A DNA stretch of 64,000 bases from Bradyrhizobium sp. sGM-13 (lineage in GTDB: Bacteria; Pseudomonadota; Alphaproteobacteria; Rhizobiales; Xanthobacteraceae): positions 248,001 to 312,000 of the forward strand of contig NZ_JAGWDK010000002.1 of assembly GCF_018398875.1 (NCBI RefSeq), written 5' to 3'. Shown in pieces: positions 43,555 to 51,169 of this stretch. The stretch's first letter is position 1. Each line of letters starts with the position of its first letter. The notes below the pieces were generated by a model. The model did no database searches. It saw nothing but the letters and a program-made list of their open reading frames with translations, and was not told the origin of the DNA. The position numbers and the translations under genes were made by a program.

Positions 43555-44220
43555 CTAGCGGCCGATGGGGAGCCTGCCGTCCGGCATGGGAGCCGCCGAT
43601 ATTTCCGCGCGTGTTATTAACTGCATGGTGATGATCACGGCGGCGACCAGATAGCTGAGTGGACAGGCTGTGATCATGAGCAGGCCGGCTAGATGTTGAT
43701 CCTCCAGCGCGTGATGTAATGAGAAATGTCCAGGAGCGTCAGCAAGATGGCCCGCGAACCCATAGAGCGCTCTCGGTGCGAAGATGAGTAGCGCCGCAAG
43801 CAGACATATCAGTTTTCCAGTAAGCAGGAGCGCCGGAATTGTCTGCCACCGCGATGCGGCGGAAGTGGTCAGCAGGGACAACCAGAAGAAGAGTGAGGCT
43901 AGAAATAGAGCTGCGTGGAACGTCAAACCAGCGGCCGGAGACCGGAGGAGGAGGTCATGGACCGCGGGGGAATGCCATGTCCAGAGCAGAACAACCTGAA
44001 GGAAAGTCGCGGTCCAGAGCCAGGTTGGCCGGGTGCCGCCGATGTGCCGGCGAATAACGATCAGCGCGGCGATCGAGGGCGCGACGATATTCATCGACGC
44101 GATATGCAGCACCATATGGGTCGAGAAATGACCAAGATCGTAAACCAAAAGCACCGCCGTCCCAGTCAAGAGAACGGCCGTAGCGCTCGCGATGGCGGGA
44201 CTGATCATCCGGACGTTCAA
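43555..44220 (-). CDS. Cytochrome c oxidase assembly protein, Caa3_CtaG family
   Basis: 221 residues with about six membrane helices. Conserved His-rich positions such as LGHFSTHMVLHI, WTWHSPAVHDLLL and HHALEDQHLAG are typical of the caa3-type CtaG family, which helps deliver copper to the oxidase. First gene of the oxidase operon that runs to 38551. The family differs from the Cox11-type CtaG of aa3 oxidases, in keeping with the caa3 subunit II. Confidence 0.87.
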   Translation of the reverse strand: MNVRMISPAIASATAVLLTGTAVLLVYDLGHFSTHMVLHIASMNIVAPSIAALIVIRRHIGGTRPTWLWTATFLQVVLLWTWHSPAVHDLLLRSPAAGLTFHAALFLASLFFWLSLLTTSAASRWQTIPALLLTGKLICLLAALLIFAPRALYGFAGHLADAPGHFSLHHALEDQHLAGLLMITACPLSYLVAAVIITMQLITRAEISAAPMPDGRLPIGR

Positions 44221-44406
44221 CGGTCTGGCTTATCGCCCTCAACGGGCACCAAACATCAAGTCTAAGTTCCCAAAGATGTTCCCTTTCGCGCGGCCTCGCT
44301 TGGCACAGCAGTGCACTTAAGGGAACTTACGGAACAAAACGGCATTGAAAATGGCATTCAAGATGAGGCGTTCATGGTTCGCAGGCGCGAAGCAGGGAGC
44401 ATGGAT

Positions 44407-44829
44407 ATGGCCCGGAAATCGATCTGGACGCGGTACGGATTCGCCTGGGTTACTCTGGCTTTATTTCTGATCACGCTGACCGGTCACTGGATATTCGGTT
44501 GGTATGCGTACGCGAATGAGCAGCTTGCTCTGCAACAGCCGGTTGAAATCGGCAGCTACACGATGCAGATGATGCGCGACACGCTGGAGAATTGGCAATC
44601 TGAGTTCTTGCAGTTGCTTTGGCAGGTCGCGGGCTTGGCCATTCTGTTGCACGTCGGCTCGCCGCAATCAAAGGAGGGCGACGACCGGATCGAGGCCAAG
44701 ATCGACGCTATATTGCTTGCTGTGGAGCCGAAGAAAGGCGATAGCCTCCTGAAGGATATCGACGACGAGTACGAAGGGCGTCATACGGACGCCCGCTTTG
44801 TACGGATGCTGGAGCGCCGACATAGCTGA
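44407..44829 (+). CDS. Membrane protein of the DUF6766 type
   Basis: 140 residues. The start at 44407 has AGGGAGC at the right distance; in-frame ATGs at 44401, 44374 and 44311 are alternatives. Two membrane helices (about 9-32 and 75-95) flank a loop with LALQQPVEIGSYTMQM. The soluble tail ends in RFVRMLERRHS. It resembles a family of unknown function found in many rhizobia. It is divergent from the oxidase operon with a 185-base gap between them. Confidence 0.7.
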   Translation: MARKSIWTRYGFAWVTLALFLITLTGHWIFGWYAYANEQLALQQPVEIGSYTMQMMRDTLENWQSEFLQLLWQVAGLAILLHVGSPQSKEGDDRIEAKIDAILLAVEPKKGDSLLKDIDDEYEGRHTDARFVRMLERRHS

Positions 44830-45012
44830 GCCCGCCGTCGAGCGGCCGCACGTTTTGGTGCATGTCGAGCTCGCATAGCGGTTTGATGTTCGTGAGCCTA
44901 TCAGGTCTGCCGCGGGCCGGCTCATGTGAGCGGCATCGCTCTCGGTGAGAGTGACGTGCCCTGATTCCGTGTTGTACGATCCTGATCAACGACAACCTGG
45001 GATGTATCCGCA

Positions 45013-46182
45013 ATGGCAAAAATCAGGATCGGTCTGGCCGGCTGCGGCTTCGTGTCCGAGCTGCACATGCATGCCTATCGGCGCGTTTATGGCGTGGATG
45101 TCGAGGTCAGGGCTGTTGCAGCGAGGGGCAGTTATGTCCTCGAGTTTGCCAATCGTCACCAGATCCCGGCGGTGTACCGCAGCTTTGGCGATCTGATCGC
45201 CGACAGCGAGATCGATGTGATCGACATCTGCACGCCGCCCAACTTGCACACTTCAATGATTGTCGATGCGATGCAGGCTGGCAAACACGTTATCTGCGAA
45301 AAGCCGTTCGCCGGCTATTTCGGTCGGGATGGTGACAAGGCGCCGATCGGCAAGCACGTGCCGAAGGCACTAATGTATGAGCGCGTGCTGGACGAGATGG
45401 CGAAGACCCGTGCGGCGATCAACAGGACCGGCAAGCTCTTCATGTATGCGGAGGACTGGATTTACGCGCCGGCGGTGACCAAGACCGCCGAGATCCTCAA
45501 GGCCACGAAAGACAAGATCCTGTTCATGAAGGGGGAGGAGAGTCACTCCGGCTCGCACGCGGTGCACGCCGCACAATGGGCGATGACCGGCGGCGGCTCG
45601 CTGATCCGGATGGGATGTCATCCGCTCTCGGCGGTGCTTTATCTCAAGCAGGTTGAGGCGAAGGCTCGCGGCGAGACGATCGGCGTTGCGAGCGTGACCT
45701 GTGACGTCGGCAATGTCACGGCTATCCTCAAACCGGAGGAGCGCACCTACATCAAAGCTAATCCGGTCGACGTCGAGGATTGGGGCACGCTCACGGTAAC
45801 CTTCTCCGACGGCACCAAGGCGACGGTGTTTTCCGGCGACATGATCATGGGTGGCGTCCGCAACCTGATCGAGACCTATACCAGCGGCGGCTCGCTGTTC
45901 GCCAACATCACGCCGAACACCCACATGATGAGTTACCAGACCAGCGAGGAGAAGCTCGCCGGCGTCTATATCACCGAAAAGGTCGACCGCAAGACCGGCT
46001 GGCAATATGTCTGCCTCGAGGAGGAATGGACGCGCGGCTACACGCAGGAAATCCAGGACTTCATGGAGTGCGTCGCCAGCGGCCGGCAACCTCTCTCCGA
46101 TCTGGCGCTGGCCTTCGAGACGATCAAAGTCAACTACGCCGGCTATTGGGCGGCGGAGGAGGGACGGCGCGTCACGCTGTGA
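45013..46182 (+). CDS. Gfo/Idh/MocA-family NAD(P)-dependent oxidoreductase
   Basis: 389 residues. The Rossmann fold starts with IRIGLAGCGFVSELHM at residue 4. CEKPFAG near residue 97 contains the usual catalytic-region EKP motif, and the C-terminal domain is of the Gfo/Idh/MocA sheet type. Substrates in this family are sugars, inositols and related carbonyls; which one cannot be told. It is alone on its strand, with a Leu/Ile/Val-type binding-protein gene convergent to it. Confidence 0.85.
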   Translation: MAKIRIGLAGCGFVSELHMHAYRRVYGVDVEVRAVAARGSYVLEFANRHQIPAVYRSFGDLIADSEIDVIDICTPPNLHTSMIVDAMQAGKHVICEKPFAGYFGRDGDKAPIGKHVPKALMYERVLDEMAKTRAAINRTGKLFMYAEDWIYAPAVTKTAEILKATKDKILFMKGEESHSGSHAVHAAQWAMTGGGSLIRMGCHPLSAVLYLKQVEAKARGETIGVASVTCDVGNVTAILKPEERTYIKANPVDVEDWGTLTVTFSDGTKATVFSGDMIMGGVRNLIETYTSGGSLFANITPNTHMMSYQTSEEKLAGVYITEKVDRKTGWQYVCLEEEWTRGYTQEIQDFMECVASGRQPLSDLALAFETIKVNYAGYWAAEEGRRVTL

Positions 46183-46219
46183 GCCGCTGGCGAATGATCC
46201 GATCGTGGCGCGTCCGGCC

Positions 46220-46327
46220 ACATGGTTCGAGACGCCGCTTGGCGGCTCCTCACCATTAGGGTCTGGGAGCTTGCGCGATGCGAGACCTCATCCTGAGGAG
46301 CGCGCAACGCGCGCGTCTCGAAGGATA
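46220..46327. repeat. Rhizobial palindromic intergenic repeat
   Basis: Contains GGTTCGAGACGCCGCTTGGC, CCTCACCATTAGGGTC and the reverse-type partner CCTCATCCTGAGGAGCGCGC ... GCGCGTCTCGAAGGAT. The CTCATCCTGAGGAG and CGTCTCGAAGG cores match repeats widespread in Bradyrhizobium intergenic regions. It separates two convergent genes and may terminate both. Confidence 0.7.
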
Positions 46328-46341
46328 AAGCCCCGAACATT

Positions 46342-47652
46342 CTACGCGGCGTAGACCGATGACTTCGGCAGCGGGAACACTGGATCCCGCGTCCTGATGT
46401 TGGTGGGCCAGACCACCGAGATATGCTCGCCGGCATTTTGCATCACGACCGGCGTCGAGCGCTCGTTCTGGCCGGAAAGCGGCGTGCCGGGCCGATAGAA
46501 TTTCACGCCGTAGCCTTGGATAGTGCCGCCCGGCGGGATGTCCACATCAAGTGCCGCCTTGCGAACCGCTTCGGGATCGAAGCCGCCGTATTTCTCCTTG
46601 GCCGCGGGCAGCACGTTGTTGAGCAGGATCCAGGTCTGGTTGAAACCCATCGAGCAATGCGGCGGAACGTCGGTCGCGCTGGTTTTTTCCTTGTAGCGGG
46701 CGACCATGACCTTGGTCAGATCGCCGATCCCGGGCGCGAGTTTCGAGGGATCGAGCAATTGCGCCGGCACCGGATCGATGTTGCAGAAATTGTCGATGTC
46801 CGCGCCGAAGGTCGCGCGCAACTTGTCGAGCTGGCTGTAGCCTGCGCCGGCGCCGAACAGCATCTTAAATTTGAGGCCGTTCTCGCGCGCCTGTCGCAGG
46901 AACAGAGTGATATCCGGATTGTATCCGGCATGGGAAATCACGTCAGCCCTGGCGCGCTTGATCTTGGTCACCAGCACCGAGAGGTCGGGGGCGGACGCAG
47001 AATAGCCTTCCTTGAGCACGACTTGCAGGCCGGCCTCCTTCGCGTAGGCTTCGTCGGCCACGGCAACACCGACCCCGTAAGGGCCATCCTCGTGAATCAG
47101 CGCGACCTTGACGTCCTTGGGCTCCATGCCGAGCTTGGCTTTGGCGTGCTCGCTGATGAAGCTCGCAAAGGCCTGGCCATACTGGTCGGAATGAATCTGT
47201 GCGCGGAAGACGTATTGCAGGTTCTTGTCCTTGAACACGGCGGTCGAAACTGCAGTCGTGATCCAAAGAATCTTTTTCTGCTGTTCGACCTTGGCCGAGA
47301 GCGGAACCGCGTGCGAACTCGCATAGACACCGTTGATGATGTCGATCTTCTCCTGGTCGATCAGGCGATTGGCCTCATTGATCGCCACATCCGGCTTGCT
47401 CTGGGAATCGGCAGCGACAGGGACAACCTTGTACTTGCCGCCGATGCCGCCCTTTTCGTTGACGAGATCAATGGCAATCTGCGCGCCGATCGAGGAGGCG
47501 ACCGACCCGCCCGCGGCAAAAGGCCCGGTCAAGTCGTAGATCAGGCCGATGCGTACCGTTTCGGCTTGTGCCTGCGCGCGGGTCCAATCGAAGCTGAATG
47601 CAGCGGCGGCCGCCGCAGAAGTCTTCAGCAGTGTTCTGCGTGAAGTCGGCAT
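46342..47652 (-). CDS. ABC transporter substrate-binding protein, branched-chain amino acid (LivK) type
   Basis: 436 residues from ATG 47652 (GTGGGAGGAGACG precedes it). The signal is Tat-like, with SRRTLLKTSAAAAAAF at residues 4-19. The type I periplasmic binding fold follows (IRIGLIYDLTGPFAAGG-like start). No permease or ATPase genes are next to it, so it is an orphan binding component here. In this class ligands include amides, short aliphatics and aromatic acids as well as amino acids. Convergent with the Gfo/Idh/MocA gene. Confidence 0.85.
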   Translation of the reverse strand: MPTSRRTLLKTSAAAAAAFSFDWTRAQAQAETVRIGLIYDLTGPFAAGGSVASSIGAQIAIDLVNEKGGIGGKYKVVPVAADSQSKPDVAINEANRLIDQEKIDIINGVYASSHAVPLSAKVEQQKKILWITTAVSTAVFKDKNLQYVFRAQIHSDQYGQAFASFISEHAKAKLGMEPKDVKVALIHEDGPYGVGVAVADEAYAKEAGLQVVLKEGYSASAPDLSVLVTKIKRARADVISHAGYNPDITLFLRQARENGLKFKMLFGAGAGYSQLDKLRATFGADIDNFCNIDPVPAQLLDPSKLAPGIGDLTKVMVARYKEKTSATDVPPHCSMGFNQTWILLNNVLPAAKEKYGGFDPEAVRKAALDVDIPPGGTIQGYGVKFYRPGTPLSGQNERSTPVVMQNAGEHISVVWPTNIRTRDPVFPLPKSSVYAA

Positions 47653-47959
47653 CGTCTCCTCCCACTGAATTATTATTATCGCCGGGACTGGTTCTTCCGG
47701 GTTTTCAGTCAAGTATTTGGAGAATACGGCGAGAAGTCAACCTGCGCGCACGCTCGTCATGGCGCGCTTATGGCAGTGCAAACGAGCGGTTGGGCAGGCG
47801 CGAGTGCAGGGTTCACCGACCAAGGTCTGAGGGGGAAGGGTGTAGCCGGACCGCAGAAATAGAGTTGCATCCGCGAAGGTCCACTGATCACTAACACGAT
47901 GCTGGTGCGAGCGCGGCCTCGATCCAGGGACCGGTCCAGGGGAGCTCAGCGTGGTTGGC

Positions 47960-48154
47960 TTATTTGCCTTTGGTCTCGACCTTCCGCTTTTCGTCTTCGT
48001 TCATTTGCTTGATCATCCGATCCCGGCTGGCTTCGCCGGTGGTCTGCGTCGTCGTGGCCGGCGGGCTGTCGCTTGGAACGGAGGTTTGCCCCGGCGGTGT
48101 CATCGCCGGCCGCGTTGCGGTGGTGCTCGGCGGCAGCTTATAAATTTGAACCAA
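47960..48154 (-). pseudogene. Truncated copy of the small secreted-protein gene at 52976
   Basis: The last about 58 codons are nearly identical to the end of the gene at 52976-53239 (shared endings TPPGQTS, SPPATTTQTTGEASRD and IKQMNEDEKRKVETKGK). Homology in DNA runs from 47961 to about 48134, then stops. The signal peptide is missing and is replaced by a few unrelated codons (MVQIYK). Without a signal it cannot be exported, so it is most likely a remnant left by a duplication. Confidence 0.75.
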
Positions 48155-48218
48155 GCGTGAGGAGTTGGGAATATAGGTGCAACCCTACCATGGCAGCGCG
48201 TCGAGGGACGCTTCGGAT

Positions 48219-49088
48219 ATGCCTACAACGATAATCGCGCTCGCTGTCGCGTTAGCTTTCTCGCTGGTTGCCTTCACAACGCCAACATCGGTTTGGGCAG
48301 CCGGTCCGACATTGACGGTATCAGCCGATGGCGCCGTCCGCATCTTCGATCGGGACGCGCTGCTTGCCCGCACGGACGTCGTTGAGATAACGACATCGCG
48401 TGATGTCGCATACGGTAGTCCTCGGACGTATCGAGCCGTGGCGCTCGCGAAATTACTTGAAGGAGTTGCCATTCCGCCAGATACCGTGGTGGAAGCGGCA
48501 TCGCAAGACGGCTTCGTGACGCAACTTCCCCGCGATCTGATCTACGCCAACCATGGCGCAATCGCGTATTTGGCAATCGAAATCGCCGACACGCCGTGGC
48601 CGCCTATTCCAGGTAAGGAGAAGAGCGCCGGCCCCTTCTATATCGTATGGCTCGGCGATCAAGCGTCATCCGTCCCAAGCATGAAGTGGCCCTACCAAGT
48701 TGTGAGTTTGTCGGTGCAAGAAGCGCCAGCCACGCGGTGGCCCTCGCTCGCGGTTGATCCCATGCTCCCTGCGCTTCATCCGGCGCGAGTCGGGCAAACC
48801 GTCTTTGTGAACAAATGCTTCATTTGTCATAAGATGAACCAGGCAGGATCGGCGTCGGCTGGCCCAGATCTGAATTTGCCGATGAACCCGACGGAGTACT
48901 TCACTGATGCCGGTTTGCGCGCGCTGATCCGAGATCCTCGCTCGGTTCGGGTTTGGCCCGAGCAGCGGATGCCCAGCTTTGCCAAAGAGGACCTGAGCGA
49001 TGAGGAACTCGGGCTGATCTTGGCGTATTTGAGTCACATGGCGGATAGGAAGAGCCGAGCAACCGAAGGCGGAAGCGGCAAACGCTAA
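48219..49088 (+). CDS. Exported sulfite-oxidase-like domain fused to cytochrome c
   Basis: 289 residues from ATG 48219, which starts the signal peptide (1-28); an upstream start adds 14 residues. Residues about 30-170 resemble a molybdopterin-oxidoreductase (sulfite-oxidase-like) domain (RDVAYGSPRTYRAVALAKLL, SAGPFYIVWLG), but lack the cysteine that would hold molybdenum. Residues 185-270 are a cytochrome c domain with Cys200-Phe-Ile-Cys203-His204. It is probably an electron carrier in the periplasm. A Rieske protein and a PQQ dehydrogenase are encoded 1.5-2 kb on, same strand. Confidence 0.75.
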   Translation: MPTTIIALAVALAFSLVAFTTPTSVWAAGPTLTVSADGAVRIFDRDALLARTDVVEITTSRDVAYGSPRTYRAVALAKLLEGVAIPPDTVVEAASQDGFVTQLPRDLIYANHGAIAYLAIEIADTPWPPIPGKEKSAGPFYIVWLGDQASSVPSMKWPYQVVSLSVQEAPATRWPSLAVDPMLPALHPARVGQTVFVNKCFICHKMNQAGSASAGPDLNLPMNPTEYFTDAGLRALIRDPRSVRVWPEQRMPSFAKEDLSDEELGLILAYLSHMADRKSRATEGGSGKR

Positions 49089-49448
49089 GTAAATCGCGAA
49101 AATCGACTACGGTTCGATGCGGACGTGGTCGCCCCGCCGACATGCGTCGTCGGCTCTTGCAGACCTGCCACGGGCCGGCTGACCGTGACTGGTTCGGTTC
49201 GCTTCAACTTGCTCAGCGTCCTTAAGCAATTGCGCCGATCATCGTGCATTCGGCGTGCCGCGGAGCAGAGGCAATAAAGGCGGTTATCCCAAATCTGTCT
49301 CCGTCGTCCCTGGAAGGCCGCAAGGAGCTTCTCCAAGGACGATGGCCCAGTGTGAGAGCCGTGTCTTTCGAGGCTCGCTACGCTCGCACCTGCAACGGAA
49401 ACGGCGAAGCCGGCCTTCGTTTGCACCGTCGCGTGCTGAAACTCAGAG
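49089..49448. other. Intergenic region, no gene seen
   Basis: 360 bases between a convergent pair. Short open frames cross it on both strands but none has a start, ribosome site or motif that I can support. No repeat was found. Confidence 0.5.
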
Positions 49449-49745
49449 CTAGCGCGGAGTGCCGCTAGGCTCCGAACTCCGGTCGCCACTCGTCCCAGCG
49501 CCAGAACCGGTTGTCTGGGTGCTAGGTTGCCCGGGCGGATGCGCGGAAGCACCCGGTCTTTCCTGTTGCCCCACAAATCCGGATTCTCCGGAGTCGCGGG
49601 TCTTGACGCCTTTATCCGCTTCCTCCTGCATCTGTTTGTCAGATTGCATCTGCTGCTGGCCAGGCGTCGTCGACTGCTGCGCGAGCGCCGGCACGGCGAT
49701 GACGGTTCCAAAAGCGACCGTCATGGCGAGAATTGAGCTTCGCAT
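49449..49745 (-). CDS. Small secreted protein rich in Gln, Ser, Thr
   Basis: 98 residues from ATG 49745 after an AGGAGGAAGC ribosome site. Signal peptide 1-22 (ending PALAQ). The mature part is low-complexity and likely disordered, with QQQMQSDKQMQEEADKG and DSGESGFVGQQERPG segments. No domain or function is recognised. It is similar in style, not in sequence, to the other small secreted proteins in this window. Confidence 0.65.
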   Translation of the reverse strand: MRSSILAMTVAFGTVIAVPALAQQSTTPGQQQMQSDKQMQEEADKGVKTRDSGESGFVGQQERPGASAHPPGQPSTQTTGSGAGTSGDRSSEPSGTPR

Positions 49746-49810
49746 GAGCTTCCTCCTGTGGTTTCCCCTCCGCACAACGCGCGAGACAGCGATGGTTTCC
49801 CGGGAGAATT

Positions 49811-50216
49811 GTGAACATCTCGCTGAAGCGCGGCCTCAGGCTGCGCAACGAAAGCGCCCTGACGGTCGGCAACAGTCTCGCGCTCATTCTGTACCTTGCA
49901 CGCCGATACGGGAGTGCGAAAGTAAAGATATCGTCGATTAGACCGTCGGCATGGCGGTTGCGGCGGGTCACCGAATTCATCGACACGCATTTGAGCTCGG
50001 CGATACGGATTGCCGAACTTGCCGATCTTGCACAGCTCTCCGAAAGGCCGCTTCCACCGCGCATTCAGTGCAATGACCGGGCGACGCCGCGGGAAGTTCA
50101 TTCATGGGCGTCACGTAGCAATGGCAACGCCACTGCTGGCGAGGAGCGACCCTTCAATTGCGCAGACGGCGCTGCGCGTGGGGCAGGTCGATTTTGTAGG
50201 CTGCCTCGGAATCTGA
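49811..50216 (+). pseudogene. Decayed AraC-family regulator (frameshifted and truncated)
   Basis: Two frames together give an AraC DNA-binding domain. The first (to about 50045) has RRVTEFIDTHLSSAIRIAEL and AQLSE, the first helix-turn-helix. After a one-base shift near 50048 the next frame continues with FHRAFSAMTGRRRGKFIHGR and SIAQTALRVGQVDF, the second. The frame then stops at 50216 before the conserved FxRxF end. No AraC N-terminal ligand domain is apparent. The shift and the missing end mean it is not functional. Confidence 0.8.
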
Positions 50217-50509
50217 CCGGGTGGGACGAGACCAAGGTCCCGCACCCGCAGCGGCAACGCGCCAGCAAGGCGTCCCAGGACGCGGCTCTCGGGCGGACCT
50301 CGCGCAGTGCCTGAAACGAGCGTGATGCAATTTGCTGCAATTGCGTCAGACAGAATCCCAATGATCTTCATAGAAAAGGTGGAGGCCGCACGTGACAATT
50401 TGTCCGCTGCCTCTTTTTGGCCGGGTTCGGCCTTTCAGTTTGTGATATCTGAATCCACGCACGCACTACACCATCGCCCGATGGCATCAGTGCAGAAAGC
50501 GAGACGAAA

Positions 50510-51103
50510 ATGTCATCGCCTTCAGATCAGACTCGGCGCACGATCATCCTGACCGCCCTCGCAACTGCGGTGCACGCATCGGCGCCTCGATCGGCCGCTG
50601 CCGAGGAGGACGCCCCTGGCAGCGACCTGCGACCTCAAAAAGCCGACGTCCTGGTGTTCGCCGAAGGGGATCACGCGGGTGAAGTGATCAAGCCGCAGGA
50701 TCTGAAGGCGGGCGGACCGTTCGTGCGCGCCTGGCCAAAGGATCCCAAGACCTCGGTGATCCGCAAAGGCTCGCGGTTGAATGAGGTCGTGGTCATAAAG
50801 CTTGATCCGGCCGAACTTGATGACGACACGCGCGCGCGGTCGGCTGACGGCATCGTAGCGTATTCGGTTATTTGTTCCCACGCCGGGTGCCCCATCACGG
50901 CGTGGGGGAAGGAAGCGCAGGGCGACAAGGACGTCCTGAAGTGCGTTTGCCATAATTCCGAGTTCGACCCCCGGCAAAGCGCGCAAGTGGTGTTTGGACC
51001 AGCGCCGCGGCGCCTTGCAGCACTTCCCCTGGCGGTGGCCGACGGTACGCTCACCGTCGTTGGAACATTCATTGGAAAGGTAGGAGCACAGCAAGGAGGG
51101 TGA
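50510..51103 (+). CDS. Exported Rieske [2Fe-2S] protein
   Basis: 197 residues with a Tat-like or hydrophobic signal at the start (RRTIILTALATAVHASA). The Rieske motifs are complete: Cys122-Ser-His124 with Cys127 (CSHAGC) and Cys145-Val-Cys147-His148 (CVCHNS). Cys127 and Cys147 would form the disulfide of high-potential Rieske proteins such as those of the bc1 complex. It has no membrane anchor other than the signal. It lies 66 bp upstream of the second PQQ dehydrogenase, suggesting that it carries electrons from that enzyme. Confidence 0.9.
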   Translation: MSSPSDQTRRTIILTALATAVHASAPRSAAAEEDAPGSDLRPQKADVLVFAEGDHAGEVIKPQDLKAGGPFVRAWPKDPKTSVIRKGSRLNEVVVIKLDPAELDDDTRARSADGIVAYSVICSHAGCPITAWGKEAQGDKDVLKCVCHNSEFDPRQSAQVVFGPAPRRLAALPLAVADGTLTVVGTFIGKVGAQQGG

Positions 51104-51169
51104 CGGCCGCCCGCATCAGATGCCGCACCACTAAAAAAGATGAAGAAAACAAACAGGGAGGTAGCGTCT

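Noticed and set aside
46423..47643. 406-codon open frame antisense to the LivK-type gene
   Set aside because: No recognisable protein; the minus-strand gene has a ribosome site and Tat signal.
49128..49143. 16-base match between the gap at 49.1 kb and the TonB receptor gene (28925-28940)
   Set aside because: About one such match is expected by chance in a window this size, and no longer similarity surrounds it.
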